NCBI GenBank assembly: GCA_037176705.1 | Contig: CM073898.1 | Location: 21,073,501-21,137,500, forward strand | Source: Molossus alvarezi | Lineage: Eukaryota > Chordata > Mammalia > Chiroptera > Molossidae | DNA: 64,000 nucleotides | Direction of reading: 5' to 3' | Shown: piece by piece, positions 34,382-46,925 of the stretch | Layout of the letters: each line of letters begins with the position of its first letter | How positions within the stretch are numbered: position 1 is the stretch's first letter | Made by a program: the position numbers and the translations under genes | The notes under the pieces: generated by a model | Databases searched by the model: none | Told to the model about the DNA's origin: nothing | What the model saw: the letters and a program-made list of their open reading frames with translations, nothing else

Positions 34382-35289
34382 TTAAAGTGCTGTGGAAGAG
34401 TGTGGGGTTGGTATCATGGGTGAGACTCTCTGGAATCTGGTGAGCCCCTATTAGGGCATCACTGGAGGCCCTGGAAGGCCAGACACAGGTCGGAGGCAGC
34501 AGGTAGCCTGGATACAGAGATACCCCCTGAGGCACCTCATGGGAGTTCTATTGAACACCTGCTATACCCAAAGCATTCTTCTATTTTTTAGGATTCAAAG
34601 ATGAATCATTCTCAGTTTCTGCTCTTTAGGGACTCACAGTCCAAAGAGGGTCACTTTTCCAAGATGCCACATTCTAAAGCCTGACCCGGGAGCTGGGAGG
34701 ACTGGAGAGAAGCCACCCAGCCTCGTCTGAACCTCCCGCATTGCCCCCGTCCAGGCCGCAGAGAGACCCCCGGGTTCGAGTGGCCAAGTTGAGAGGAGCG
34801 CTGTTTGCCCACTTCAGGCACAGGCAGCAGCCCGCGTCCCAACAGCAGAGGGCAGGTGGCGTCGCAGCTGAGTTTATAGCCACTGGCGGGTGACGGTATG
34901 CTCTCAGTAGATAATCTGTCTTTTCCTCAGAAGTATCGACTCTGTCCCTCTTACTGACTGAGTAGCTCTTGGAAGGCAGAAGCACAACACTCTTCGGTCG
35001 TCACACAGCGCCCCCGGCCGCCAGGTGGGCAAGCAGATTATTGCACGAAAGCAGAGGCTGCACAGACGTGTATTCACTAGATGTCGCGAGTCAGGGAGCC
35101 TACTGAGGGACCTCCTCAGTGAAGAGGAGGCACCTCGGGGTCGCCTTCGGAGAGCGTGGGTCTGTGTTCACCATAACTGCAGAGCGAAGGCCTGTGGGCG
35201 GCAGAAGAAGACATTCAGCCCCAGCCTATAGACACGGTGAGAATATAGTCTGTGCTAGGCGCGCGTGGGTGGATCCAAAGGAGAACTAT
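34382..35289. other. Intergenic DNA, no gene seen
   Basis: Mostly unique-looking. About 34545-34650 resembles an old L2-like 'attgaacacctgctat..cagtttctgctctt' repeat. No exon is recognised. Confidence 0.35.
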
Positions 35290-35612
35290 ACCGTCCATGG
35301 TGTGAGCTCACAGACTGAGAGGGTGGATGGGTGAAGGGTATCAAAGGGTACCAACTTCCAGTTATAAAACAAGTCATGGGATCTAATGTACCGCATGGTG
35401 ACTGTAGTTAAGACTGTAATAATGTCTATTTGAAAGTTGCTAAGAGAGGAGATCTTCCAAGTTCTCATCACAAGAAAAAGATTTTGTAATTATGTGTTGT
35501 GACAGATACCAACTAGTCTTATCGTGGTCACAATATCTGCAAATATCGAATTATTAGGTTATATACCTGAAACTAACATAATGTTATATGTCAATTATAG
35601 TGCAATAAAACA
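35290..35612 (+). mobile_element. L1M 3' UTR fragment
   Basis: Matches the end of older mammalian L1s: 'tgaaagttgctaagagagga', 'gttctcatcacaagaaaaag', 'acctgaaactaacataatg', 'tgtcaattatagtgcaataa'. It ends at the polyadenylation-like AATAAA. Only 3' noncoding sequence is present. Confidence 0.8.
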
Positions 35613-35643
35613 AATCCCAGAACTCACAGTCTGCTTCAGGGCT

Positions 35644-35810
35644 TGGCAAACTATAGCCTACAGGCTGACTCTGACTTGCCACCTTTTTGTGTGTCAACCA
35701 TGTTTTATTGGCATCCAGGCTCACCTGTGCTTCTGCAGCCACTGTAAGAGCAAAGCTGAGCAGTTGTGACAGAGACTGTATGGTCCGCAAAACCTAAAGT
35801 ACTGACTGTA
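35644..35810 (+). mobile_element. hAT-like nonautonomous DNA transposon
   Basis: The stretch 'ttggcaaactatagcctaca' with 'accatgttttattggcatcc' and 'gagcagttgtgacagagact' matches a common mammalian element whose consensus includes 'ttttattggaacacagcc'. Two related copies lie at 40098 and 41186. I do not assign the family name. Confidence 0.7.
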
Positions 35811-37860
35811 TGACCCTCCCCAGAGAAAGTTCGTGGGTAACTAACTCCTGGCTGTGGGTGGCACTGGGGTGGGGGGCACCGACTGGCTGCCTCCCAGGAG
35901 TATTACCATGATTGGCAGACCAGCCCTCATTTCGGGCCCAGAAGCTGGACTTGGTAAGTTCACCTGAACATGACAACAGAGTTTGTGATGGACAGACAGA
36001 TGCCCAAATCAGGCAGGCTTCCTGGTGGGCGACTGCACCACAGGGAGCTCCCAGAATAGTCCACTCAGGTCAAGATGAGTCCAGAAGAGGAAACCAGCCC
36101 TGCCCCCAGCCTCACAACAGGGCCCGGAATCTAAGCCCTCCTCCCGCCCTGCCCCGGCGTTGTCCTCCTGGAAAAGGTTGGGGAAATGCCAGAATGTACT
36201 TCTACGGACCCCACCTTCTCAGTCGGCCCTGCTTCTGGTACCACAGCTTTTCCACAACTACCCGTAAAACCAGCATCACTGGCTAGAGCTACAGCGGTTG
36301 CTGGTAACACGGGATCCTGCGAGCCTAGCACTTTGGTTCTTGTCCATCACATGTTATTTTAGGGTTCATTCTGGGAAGGAAACCTCACAGCCTTGGGGCT
36401 CAGTCTCCAGGGCGCCGCACTGTCTCCCTCTGTCCGCCGCCGCCTGCCCCGGACAACCTGGAGCTTTGATGTGATGGAGGCATGGCCCAGATGCATGTGA
36501 CCACAGGGGGCAGGGAACCCAGTCCTGACTGCAGGTTTGGGCAAAGGCTTCCCAGAGGGGGTGACACTTCATATGGGCTTTGGAGAAGAGCCATTTGAGA
36601 GGCAGGGTTGTGGGAGAATAGCATCCGGCAGCAGAGAATGTGAGGGGTCACCGTGGTGGCTGAGCAGCGGGAATCTGGTGAGGCAGAGAGAGGGACAGAG
36701 GCGGGAGAGAGAGTAAAATGGACGGCAGAGTGGTGGCTGCGGGTCCAGGTGATGGGAGATGAAGAGGCAGAGAGGCTGAACCTGACTGGGAGGAGCCTTG
36801 GGTGTTCGCGCTTTATTCTGAAGGTAATGGGAAACATCCGAAGTGTTTGAGCAACATGGAGATGTCATGTGTTTTGCAGTTTTAAAAAAAATAAATCCAG
36901 CAGCTATGGAAAGTGCAGATTCAAAGTGAGGAAACTCCTCAGGGATTGGCAATGACCTTGGTGAGAAGTGGAACAGGGCAGTGGGCATGGCATCAACGGA
37001 GAGAAGGCGCGCTCATCAGGGAGAGGAGGGGGTGTGTCTCTGTGAGCTGAACTCTGCAATGATGACGGGATGGCGGTGATGTTAACGGAGCTGGAGCTCT
37101 TAGGAGGAAGAGTGACAGGGAGGAAAATGATGAGTTATAGACGAGAATATGGAATGTCTGTTGGGGCAACCGAAAGCAGAGGGACATGTAGATGGGGGGG
37201 GGGGAAGACAAGGTCGAGTTGAAAAGTTGGGCTCATTTTCTTATGGGTGTAGGCTGAAGCAGAGGAAAGAGCGATCATCCAGGGAGGACGTATAGAATGA
37301 AAAGAAAAAGCAATTGAGCGTGGTATCTTGGAGAATGTCCATAATCAAGGACAAGCAGATGAAGAGGAGCCCAGAGGGGACAGAGGAAGTGCTGCCATTC
37401 ATTTCACTCACTCATTTGGTCAACAAATACTTGTTGGGCACCTACCATGGGCAGGTCCTGGGCACCAAGGTGGGGGACAGATCATGCCCTCCAGAGCTTA
37501 CGGTGCGGTAGGTGCTCAGAAAAGTGCAGCACCCAATGGAGGTCCAGATTATAAAAGTGCTCATTGTGGAAACTTGGAGAATAGAGTATAAATGACTCAT
37601 TTCCTTATTACTCCTGATATTCTGTTGTTTTTTTCTGGAATCCTGTTTCTAGGCACATTTTACTACATTTAGTGTATTTGTGATCATTTTGTTATTACCG
37701 TTTTGTATGTATTTTGTTTACTAACTATACCATAAGTATTTATATCTATAAAACAGCTTTGAGAACATCTTATACACATGCTTCATACTTTAATCATTTC
37801 TGTGTTATTCATTTAGGTTCTTTCTAATCTTTCTCTGTTTTATTTAATTAATTTATTTGT
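35811..37860. other. Intergenic DNA, no gene seen
   Basis: About 2 kb with no exon. A G-rich/A-rich stretch around 36640-37200 yields Ser/Pro-rich reverse frames that are compositional. About 37395-37510 resembles an old repeat ('caacaaatacttgttgggca', 'ccaccatgggcagg'-like). A run of G lies at 37194-37203. Confidence 0.4.
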
Positions 37861-37861
37861 T

Positions 37862-38030
37862 AATCCTCACCTGAGGATATTTTCCCATTGATTTCTAGAC
37901 AGAGTGGAAGGGAGAGGGAGAGAGAGAGGGAGAGAGAAATATCAATGTGAGAGAGATGCATCGAATGGTTGCTTCCCGCACAACCCCCACTAGGGCCAGG
38001 GACAGAACCTGCAACCCTTTGGTCCATGGA
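37862..38030 (-). mobile_element. Ves-type SINE, antisense, head incomplete
   Basis: Starts with the inverted tail 'atcctcacctgaggatattt', then a GA-rich region and 'ttgcttcccgcacaaccccc' and 'gccagggacagaacctgcaa'. The sequence that would hold box A is missing, so this copy is 5'-truncated. Confidence 0.85.
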
Positions 38031-39199
38031 CCAAATTTATTAATGTATTTTCCAGAGTCCCTTATATTTAAATAAATAATGTTTAAAATGTTTAATAAAT
38101 TTTAGAGAATTATTAACACAGTTAAAAGTGATCACACTATTCTTTGTCTGAAAATACAAGTTATTTTGCAGTGTTATCTGATTATTATGTAAACTCCATT
38201 TTTAAGTCAAGAAAGTTGAGCCAAACTAGAGTAATGATAAATTGCATTTATTTTTGGTTTACTATTAAACCTCAGATTTTCACCAATGCTTGCTTGAATT
38301 CTACAGGTAAAGCATATGTGGAACAATCTTTTCATGTTTTTAGGGTGGATTTTTTGGAGAATTTTGAACCCAGGTCTTTCTCATTTCTCTCTTTACATTG
38401 AATTCTTCTCTTTGTTTATTATAATGCATCACTTTCTATGAGGATTCAAAGGTTACACCAGAAAGCAAATAGAAAGGGTTTTTTGTTTCTGTACTTCTTT
38501 GCTCGAAACATTTATTTGCCTTCTACAGCTTTTCTTACTATTTTATTCTCAAACACTTGATGTACTTCTGTTTTAAGTAATTTTCTTATAAGAAGATTAG
38601 AGCTGGATCAAAAACTATCTTATAAATGGCAGATTTAATTCATTATTACTTTTGTGGTCATTGATATATTTGGATTTATTTTTTACTATCTTTTTTATGC
38701 TTTCTGTTTGTCTTATGAAGTTTTTATTTTTTTTCTCTCCTCTAGTAGTTTGGAACTTATAGATTCTATTTCTACTTTTTTAATGGTTAAAGTTATTATA
38801 TTTATCCTCTCCCTAAAATTTAGAGTGCTTTAACTTTTTCCAGTTTATAGGTTATTATTGTTCAGTTTTTTCTTTCTATTAAAAATATTTTGTGAAATAT
38901 ATCACATATAAAAAGGAGTATACCGTATGAATACACAGTCACACTCGTGAACACTTATGTACCTTCTATTTTAAGAAACAGGATATTATTTCTACTTTAG
39001 AAGCCCATGTACCTCCCTCCCAATTTTTTTTTAACTTTACAAATTAGATATTGTTGATGTTTATTTAAATTTATCTACGTGATTATGGTTTCTTTGCTCA
39101 CTTGGTTATCATCCTTCTTATATCTCCAAAGTATATACCTTTAAGAAGTTCCTTTACTAAGGGTCTATCAATAATAACTTATCTTGTTTTTACTCATCT
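38031..39199. other. AT-rich intergenic DNA, no gene seen
   Basis: Strongly AT-rich. It is probably old LINE-derived in part, but I cannot place it. The 85-codon frame at 38144-38401 has no recognisable feature. Confidence 0.3.
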
Positions 39200-39211
39200 A
39201 AAAACATCTCT

Positions 39212-39466
39212 AGCCCTGGCCTGTTTGGTTCAGCGGTTAGAGTGTTGGTCCACAGACCAGAGAGTCCTGGGTTCGGTTCCTGCTAAGGGCAGGTACCTCG
39301 GTGGCAGTTTGTCCCTGGCCCCGGTTGGGGTCGTGAGGGTGGCAACCAGTCAATGTGTCTCTCTCGCATCAATGTTTCTCTCTCACTCATCCTCCCTCTC
39401 TCCCTCCTGCTCTGTCTGAAGATAAATGCAGAAATGTCCTTGGGTGAGGATAAAAAATAAATAAAT
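39212..39466 (+). mobile_element. Ves-type SINE
   Basis: Complete element from 'agccctggcctgtttggttc' to 'gtgaggataaaaaataaata'. The perfect 12-bp target duplication AAAAACATCTCT lies at 39200-39211 and 39467-39478. Confidence 0.96.
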
Positions 39467-39479
39467 AAAAACATCTCTA

Positions 39480-40095
39480 TTTCATCCTCATTCTTAAATC
39501 ATAAATTTTGTTGGGTATATGATTCTAGATTGACAATTATTTTCTTTCTGCACTTTGAAGGTTTATCTGGCAGTCTTTTGGTGTCTATTATTGCTCATAA
39601 GAAGTCAGATATCAAGCAGGTAAGCTGTTTTTCATTCAGGCTATTTTAAAACACTTTAACTTGTCCTTATTGTTCTGTAATTTCACCAGATGTGTTTGGG
39701 TATAACTATTTTTTGGATTTTTTTTCTACCTCCTAAATATAAGGACCCATAAACGTTCTTGAATATTGTCTCTCTTCCATTCTTTCTACTCCTCTGGAAC
39801 TCGGATTAGATCATGTTAGAACTTCTCACTCAAAATTTCCATATTTGTTAAGCTCACTTTAATAACTTCCTCCTCTTTGTTTCTCTGTACTCTATTCTAA
39901 GTAACTTTGTTTGTTTTATTCAACTTTCAATTGACTAATTATGTTTTTCAGTTCTGTCTGCTAGTTAACGCATTAAAATTTCAACTATACATTTTTCTTC
40001 CAAAAGATAAGGATCTGCTTGGATATTTTTGATAGTATTTTGTCCCTTGCTCATGTTTTAAATTCTTTAAATATTAAAAACATACTTATTTTATA
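39480..40095 (-). mobile_element. AT-rich, possibly antisense L1-derived
   Basis: T-rich text such as 'ctcttccattctttctactc', 'ctgtactctattctaag' and 'caattgactaattatg' resembles an antisense old L1 segment common in mammals. The boundaries and family are uncertain. Confidence 0.35.
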
Positions 40096-40097
40096 AA

Positions 40098-40295
40098 CCA
40101 TGGCCTGCTGGCCAAATCCAGCACACTCCTTGTTTTTGTAAATAAAGGTTTATTGGAACACAGCCAAGCCCGTTAATTTACATGCTGTCTGTGTCTGCTT
40201 TCACACAAGAGTGTCAAAGTTGAGTCTTTTTGATAGAAACTGAATGGCTGGCAAAGCCTGGCCCTTTGGGGAAAATGTTTGCCACGCCGTGTTAT
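40098..40295 (+). mobile_element. hAT-like nonautonomous DNA transposon
   Basis: Contains 'ccatggcctgctggccaaat', 'aataaaggtttattggaaca', 'cagccaagcccgttaattta' and the end 'aaaatgtttgccacgccgtg'. It is the same element type as 35644-35810 and, in reverse, 41186-41386. Confidence 0.78.
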
Positions 40296-41185
40296 CTGCT
40301 ACATGTGATCATTCTAACGCCTGAAGACCTTGTGTGTCCGATTCTGCTGCTTGCCGTCTCTGCTAACACTTGTCTCATGCAGTCTTGCTCTGTGTGAGTG
40401 GTCCTGTAACTTTTTATTGTGAGCTCATTTTATTGGGGCATTATCTGTGAGAGTGTTAGGAGACTTAACTTGAGAGAGTATTCTTTCTGTTCATATTTAC
40501 TTTTCAAGTGCCTGGGGAGCTACTAATCTAGGATCATTTCAAATTTCTTTGGCTTAAGATAGTTTCTACATAGGCAAGAAAGTGAATTAGAACATAGGTT
40601 TGTGGTGATTACTTCTGGTCAGGGGATAGGGACTTCTTTTTTTATCTTCCAACCAAAATCAAAGCTGAGACACAAAATTTTCTTTGTACCAGGCAAATAC
40701 TTTCCAGTCCACTCTTTCACTGGAGACGTGGGTCTCTGGGGACTCACTCTGACACACTGCTACCATGTCGCCCGCCTCCCCCGTGGCCAACGCCCTGTGG
40801 GGCCAATGCCTGCTCAGCGACCATGTCCCACGCTCATCCTGGATTCTGGCCTCGACTTCATTTTTAGCCTCTGAAGATTGATCTTCATTTCTTGCCAAGT
40901 CAACTCTTCCTTTTATCCAGCATTTTATAGGTGATTTTAGGGGAAGATTTTTAAGACTATGAAGTCTGCCATATTGCTGGAAAAAAATGTCATGACAATT
41001 TTAAATAAAAAAATGTACAGTTAGGATAACGGATAACACCCTACAGTCTCCAAGCTTACCTAGGTTTGCTTATATCTGAATTATGAGTGCTGTCTCTGGA
41101 GAGAGGCAGCCGGGGTTTGGAACTAGGCCTCGGGTAGAGTGGGGGGCATGGGGAAGGAAAGCGAGCGGCACATTTCTTCTGTAAT
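40296..41185. other. Intergenic DNA, no gene seen
   Basis: No exon or confident repeat between two hAT-like elements of opposite orientation. Confidence 0.35.
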
Positions 41186-41386
41186 GGGCCAGATGATAAG
41201 TATTTTCCGCTTTGCAGGCCATATGCAATTATTCAGCTCTGCCCCAGTATCATCGTGAAAGCAGCCATAATTACTTACTATGTAATGAATGGGTGTGGTT
41301 GTGTTCTAATAAAACTTTATTTATAAAAACAGGCCATGAGCTAGATTTCGCCTGTGGGTTGTGCTGTAGTCTGCACACCCCTGGCC
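41186..41386 (-). mobile_element. hAT-like nonautonomous DNA transposon, antisense
   Basis: Reverse orientation copy: 'ggccagatgataagtatttt', 'gtgaaagcagccataatta', 'ctaataaaactttatttata' and the end 'tagtctgcacacccctg' on the + strand. Confidence 0.82.
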
Positions 41387-41530
41387 TTGTGCAAGTTAAT
41401 GAACCTCTATAAGCATCATCTCTGAAATGAAGATGATAGGAATATCTGTGTCATGTATAGGTTGTGTGAGTGCTAAATTAGTGAATTCATGAAATGCTAG
41501 AGTTAGCTATGACAATGATGCTGGTGATGA
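41387..41530 (+). mobile_element. MIR-like SINE fragment
   Basis: The order 'caagttaatgaacctctata', 'catctctgaaatgaagatga' and 'aggttgtgtgagtgctaaat' follows the 3' half of MIR. It is strongly diverged. Confidence 0.65.
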
Positions 41531-42394
41531 TGAGTTCAAAGCAGTTCCCTGCTTTTTAAAAAGATTATAAGGGTGTCTTCAGTTTAAAACATTCAGACAC
41601 ATCCAGTGTAGCCTCCTTGGCTGCTGGTAGGAATCATGATAGAAAGCTAATGATCCTGCAGCAACAAACAACCCAAAAGTCTCAGTGGCTCTACAGAATG
41701 CAGGCTAAGTCTTGCTCACATTATTGTTATTCTAGGTTGGTAGGGGGACTCTGCTCAATGTTGTCTGCAAGCCAAGCTGATGGAGCAGCCACCTCAAAAT
41801 TGCTAGTCACTACAGAAGAATGGACCTCTGGAGAGTCTCACAAGCAACAGTTAAATGCTTGGCTGCAAGTGACGTGTCATTTCTGAGCACAATTCATGGT
41901 CAGAATCAGTCACATCTTCTCCCCCTTTTGTGGCCCCAGCTGCGTGATGTGCTGTTGGTGGAGAGGCTCACCTCAGTCCCTCCAGGAGTGCCTGCGCTGC
42001 AGGTATGCCCAAGAACATGCCCTGCTCAGGGCAGCCACACCCAGCGACTGCTCCAGGTGGGGATACTGAGGCCCAGCCACTCTGACTCAATGTGGGACAA
42101 ATCTGAGCACCAGTTTATTTCCAGGGATCCCTGTGGTTTTGACTTAGCCTGTGGCTGGGCAACTCGACTTCTCCCTTCGCTCATTCCTGTCTTCTTCTCT
42201 TCCTTCCTTTCCACGGGTTGCTCCCCAAGACCTTCCGCAATAGACATGCTGTACACGAAACTTCATCTCAGGGCTTTTTTTGGAGTACCCAACCTATGAC
42301 ACCCCCATAGGTCCAAGAGGGGAGGGCTGGAAATAGCTGGAGGAGCTCTGAGGACTACATCCCTCACGGAAGTGAGCAAAGGTAACAGGGGAGA
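41531..42394. other. Intergenic DNA, possible old repeat
   Basis: The part 'gcaacaaacaacccaaaagt' with 'ctcagtggctctacagaatg' around 41660-41900 resembles an ancient mammalian interspersed repeat that I cannot name. The 159-codon frame at 41820-42299 crosses it and is not supported as a gene. Confidence 0.4.
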
Positions 42395-42805
42395 GTCAGA
42401 TCAGGGTGATAACAGCGACCACTGAGCACTGCCCTGTGCACACCGCACAAATCACGTACTTGGACAGTGTAAGCGAACAAACAAGACAGAAAACAGACGC
42501 ACAGGCAACAGATCAGACCGACGGGTGCCAGAGGGGAGGAGGGTTGGGGGACTGGGAGAAAAAGTTGAAAGGATTAAGAAGAACGAATGAGTCGTTATAG
42601 AATAGTCACCGGGAGGGAAAGTACCGTGGGGAATATCGTCAATAATATCGTAATAACTATGTACGGGGCCAGGTGGGTACTGGAAATAGCGGGGGACACT
42701 TTGTAAATTACGTGATTGTTTCACCACTATGCTGTACACCTGGAACAATGCAAACCAACACTGAATGTGAACTATAACTGCGAAGAACAAAACAAAACAA
42801 CAAGA
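42395..42805 (+). mobile_element. L1 3' UTR fragment
   Basis: Matches a laurasiatherian-type L1 3' end: 'gggtgccagaggggaggagg', 'gaaaggattaagaagaacga', 'aataactatgtacggggcca', 'ccactatgctgtacacctgg'. It ends in an A-rich stretch with AAC repeats. No ORF2 portion is included. Confidence 0.8.
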
Positions 42806-45800
42806 TGTTACCTGGAGTAGCTCACTTGGCTGTCGCAGCGCCCAGTGCAGACCCGGAGCGGGCAGACCAGCGTCTGCAGGCCAGATCTGCCCAGGCCCAG
42901 CCCGTGTGACCCTGGGGACGTTCATGCTCGGCTGGCAACGCTGCGCAGTTGTACAGACCATTTGGCCCTCAACGTTGAAAACATTTACTAACAAGTCTTT
43001 TTCAGAAAAAGCTTGCGGAGCCCTGTGTTAGGTCTTGTTCCGTGTCGTAGATAAGGACGTAGAAACCTGGGGAAGTACATGGTTTATTACACCACAGAGT
43101 GCCCTGTTTTGGTTGCAAAGAAAACCATCTATTGAAAGGCCCCCTCTTTGCTGGCAGGCGCCTCCCACACCAGTTGTGGCCCTTTTAGGTGCCCGATGAA
43201 GGAACAGGAATGAACCTCTTCCTCCCACCGTCCTGCTCTGTGAAACTGAGGTCTCCTCTTCCACCTCTTCACTCCCTCCCAGCCCGATGCTGTCCGCGGC
43301 AGCAAGGGCACCTGAAATAGTGGCCTTGTGACCTTTCTCCACCAAGTGAAAAACACAGGAGACGCCTCAGGTAGGGGTATCTTTGACTCTAAATCCCCAG
43401 AAACGGCTTCCAGCTCCTGGGAAGAGTTAGGGCAGTCAGCGTGTAGAGGCTGAGCCGGCTACCAGGAATCTTCATGATCACTGAGAAATTATTCTCTGTG
43501 TTGAACCGTAAAGTGATAAAATGCAATGGCAGCCCTGCCAGCCTTGGGGTCCAAAGCTGAGATGATCTGTTTCCAGCTCCTCCAGCGGGGTGGTTCCCAG
43601 GACAGCACTGAGGAACTGGAAGACATTCCCTCGTAAAAGTGATTGTGAGGGACACGCAGAGGTTAGCTCCTTACTGCCCAGGCAGCTGCTTCCTAGATTC
43701 ATCCGGGACATGAGCTGGTGCCCCAAGTTCTCCCACACCGAGCAGAACTGAGAAGTGAGCCCAGGGTGGCTGACACCCAAGTTTGTGCTGTTAATCATAC
43801 ATTCTGCTCCTTGCTGGCATGTAGATCGCCAAGATCATGGATTTACATTCTACAGATGTTGTGTGCGCTCATAGGGATTTTCTGCCAACGATTTCCTAGT
43901 GACGAGCTGCAAGAAGGTGCAGGAAGAGAGCCCACCTGTCCATCTCTTCACGTGCCTTCCACAGAGAGTCTCCCCAACGTTCAGAGAGCACCCTGGAGCT
44001 AGTCAGGAACGTGAGATCCCTAAGCACACATTTCTAAAGTCCTTTTCCCATTTTTGTTAATTAAAAAACCATTGGCCCACAGAAATGTCCGGTGAGTGGA
44101 TGAAGGGGTCAATGAATGGTTGAATGAGTGACTTGATCTCTAGATCCTTGACAACTTTAAGAATCTTGGGCAAGGTTTGTGCTCACAATGAAAAAAGAAA
44201 AAAGGATAGAAGGTTTCTTGTGGTGGATCACCTGCTGCAATTGGACATTCAAAGGGACAGTCGTTCTCAACAAACACTGTACCAGCATTTCCTATGACTT
44301 GCACCTCGATAGGCAGGGGAGATGCCACACACTGGCCTCCAGGGATGAGACGGGGGCAGGGAAGTCAGTGTGGGCCCAGGCAGCATCGCCGGGAGTGTTG
44401 GCCAATTACTTGTATGTAAGGAAGACAATGGGAAAATGTGAAGACTGAAGATGCTTTTCCTAGTAAGTGGCAGTGTTAACGTCCAGGTCGTGTGTTGGAA
44501 AGGGTTAAGTGCAAAGTTCCTGGCAGCTGGCAGATGTAACCTGATCCCTCTCAGCAGTAGTTTGGGCTTTATAACCAGAAAACCTGGAGGAATCAGACAC
44601 TGGGCTGGTTTTACTGGTCTCCCCTCTCTGTTTAGAAAGCCAGGCCTCTCCTCGCATAGTTGGGGTTTCCTTGGTGGTGTGAGTTACTTCTGTATATTGC
44701 TCAGTTCATCCGTGTTATGTGGGTTTTTACTAGTTGCATTCTCAGAATATGTCCGGGTCTCCAATAATAGGGTAAGTTGAGAGGGTCACAAAAAAGAGAT
44801 GTTATAAAAGTGTTGGCTGTTTTAATGATATAACTCTGGCAACGTAACAGCTTTCAGACACAAATATGACAACATTCTTTCTACAGAACTTTCCAAACCA
44901 TTAATTTCGAGGTAGGAGCCTTTTTTTGTTTTTCTAAAGAGGGCCACTGTTTTATGCAACGTAATTTAGGTTGGGGGGCAATTTGGGCAAAGCCCATTGC
45001 TCAGCAGAACTCTGCCTGCAGACAGCTAAAGACAAGTAACCAAACCTCAACTATAATTAACCGCGACTTGCCTTAATTCTGGTTTATCTTACTAGGACCA
45101 AGAAGAAAAAAGGACTTACCTGCAAGAAGTGTTGTATGTCTGTTACAAAGCATGGACTATGTGCTCAACGGCTGGGCTGGAAGACAAATGCCACTGGGAA
45201 TAGAGGGTGAGCAGGTTTAGGATGGTCCAAAGAACTTCAGGGAAGGAAAAGATCTCAGGTTCTGTTTGGAAGGAGGAGGGGGACGTGACTGAGGAGATGA
45301 GGGTATTTCAGGAGACTGATGTGAAGGAGGCTAGAGGCAAGAATATGGGACCTGATTCTGCAGCCTAGCAGCTGATCACTCTTTTCTTTCAAAGAGAAAG
45401 AAGAGAACCGGGTACCTAAACGTTGTTGGAACAGAAGGTTATTTGGGGAAGCAGGCCAGGATGAGTTTGAAAAAGTGAGAAGGAGGCAATCGATGGAGGG
45501 CCTTGGAACGTAGAAAACCAGACAGGCTGGCTAGTAATTGATGTGCAGAGCGGGAATCGTAACTTCTCGCATTTTCTTCTTTTTACCTAGGCTGCTTTAT
45601 TCAGTCAATGACATCTTCATCAATGTCATGGCAGCAGAGAGAATATTTGGGAAACAAGTTATGATCCTATTAAACCCAGGCAACATCATGCTCGATTGTC
45701 ACCAGGTGAAAATTAACATAGACAAGAGAAAGGACCGTCACTGATGTCCGAAAGTTCCATGAAGAAGCAATTGCAGCTGCTCAGCAACCTGAGCAGCGTT

Positions 45801-46662
45801 GAGGCTGAAGCAAAGCAGGACCCCAACATGTAAGCGCCGCATCCGAGTGGAGACAACAGTACCTTGCTTGTCCGCCTGGCACTCAACCAACCTTGCAGGT
45901 GTCTGGGCATCTTTGAACTGACGCGTAGGCCGGGAAACAAGGAAAACTTCCATTGACTGAATGGAAGGTCAGAGAAGCATTTCTAACTGAGACACCACAG
46001 GAAAATGCAAGTAATTGGAAACCTTTTTGTGATCAAAAGTAAGTTTTCATAGAGTGCTGTGTTGGGGTGGCTCTCAGTTCGGTGTTCATCCTAGGGTTTG
46101 CCAAGGTGCTAACTTCGTGAGAGCAAGAACGTGATTCCTTATGCCCTCTCGCGTGCGGACTGGCCAATGGCCCAATGAGGTTCGGAGGGCGTGGACAAGT
46201 GTAAATCAAATTGGATTCATAGCTATTTAATGATGACATAGTTTCATGTTAAAAGGCTCTGACTCAATGGGTATGAAAAAACCTCAGTGAAAGTGAAATT
46301 TATGAACCAAGTTTGGTTAGCTGTAGACAGAGGCATTTCATTGCCTTTATCAGCTGCCATTGTGGAATTCCAATCCTTGATTATATGTAATGCAAGTGGG
46401 AAGGGACCAGAATAATCAGCAAGGGAAATTAGTGCACACAGAACTTAATTTTCAGAGTTTACTTTTGTTGATTGACTCTCCTAAATTTGGAGGAAAACAG
46501 CCCATGCCCCCGACCCCTTTTGCTCTTACAGATCTCATTTCTCACGGTCCTATTTCAATACCCACCGTACATGTAATTATTTGTCCTGGGTCTGTTTACC
46601 CATGAGACTGCATGGACTGCAATTCAGCCAGGTATTATTTTAACTTCTTCACCAGCAATGAG
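42806..46662. other. Intergenic DNA, no gene supported
   Basis: Nearly 4 kb without a confident gene. About 45590-45960 has a coding-like texture with exon-like edges ('ttacctag' before, 'catgtaagc' after) but contains frame breaks, and I do not recognise the product. Confidence 0.35.
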
Positions 46663-46679
46663 ATTCTGCTTTGCCTTTT

Positions 46680-46925
46680 TTTTTTTTCTTTTTATCCTCA
46701 CCCGAGGACATTTTTCCATTTTTTGTTCAGATAGAGTGTGAGGGAGAGAGAGAGAGAGAAAAAAACATCGACACAAAATGGACACATCGAGTGGTTGCCT
46801 CCCGCACGACCCAACCAGGGCCAGGGACAAACTGCAACCGAGGTACGTGCCCTTAGTGGGGACTGAACTTGGGTCTCTCTGGGCTGCAGGCCAACGCTCT
46901 AACTGCTGAGCCAAACTGGCCAGGA
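46680..46925 (-). mobile_element. Ves-type SINE, antisense
   Basis: Inverted element from the tail 'tatcctcacccgaggacatt' to the head 'gctgagccaaactggccagg'. The flanks 'ttctgctttgc' (from about 46663) and 'ctctgctttgc' (from 46926) are an aged target duplication. Confidence 0.94.
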
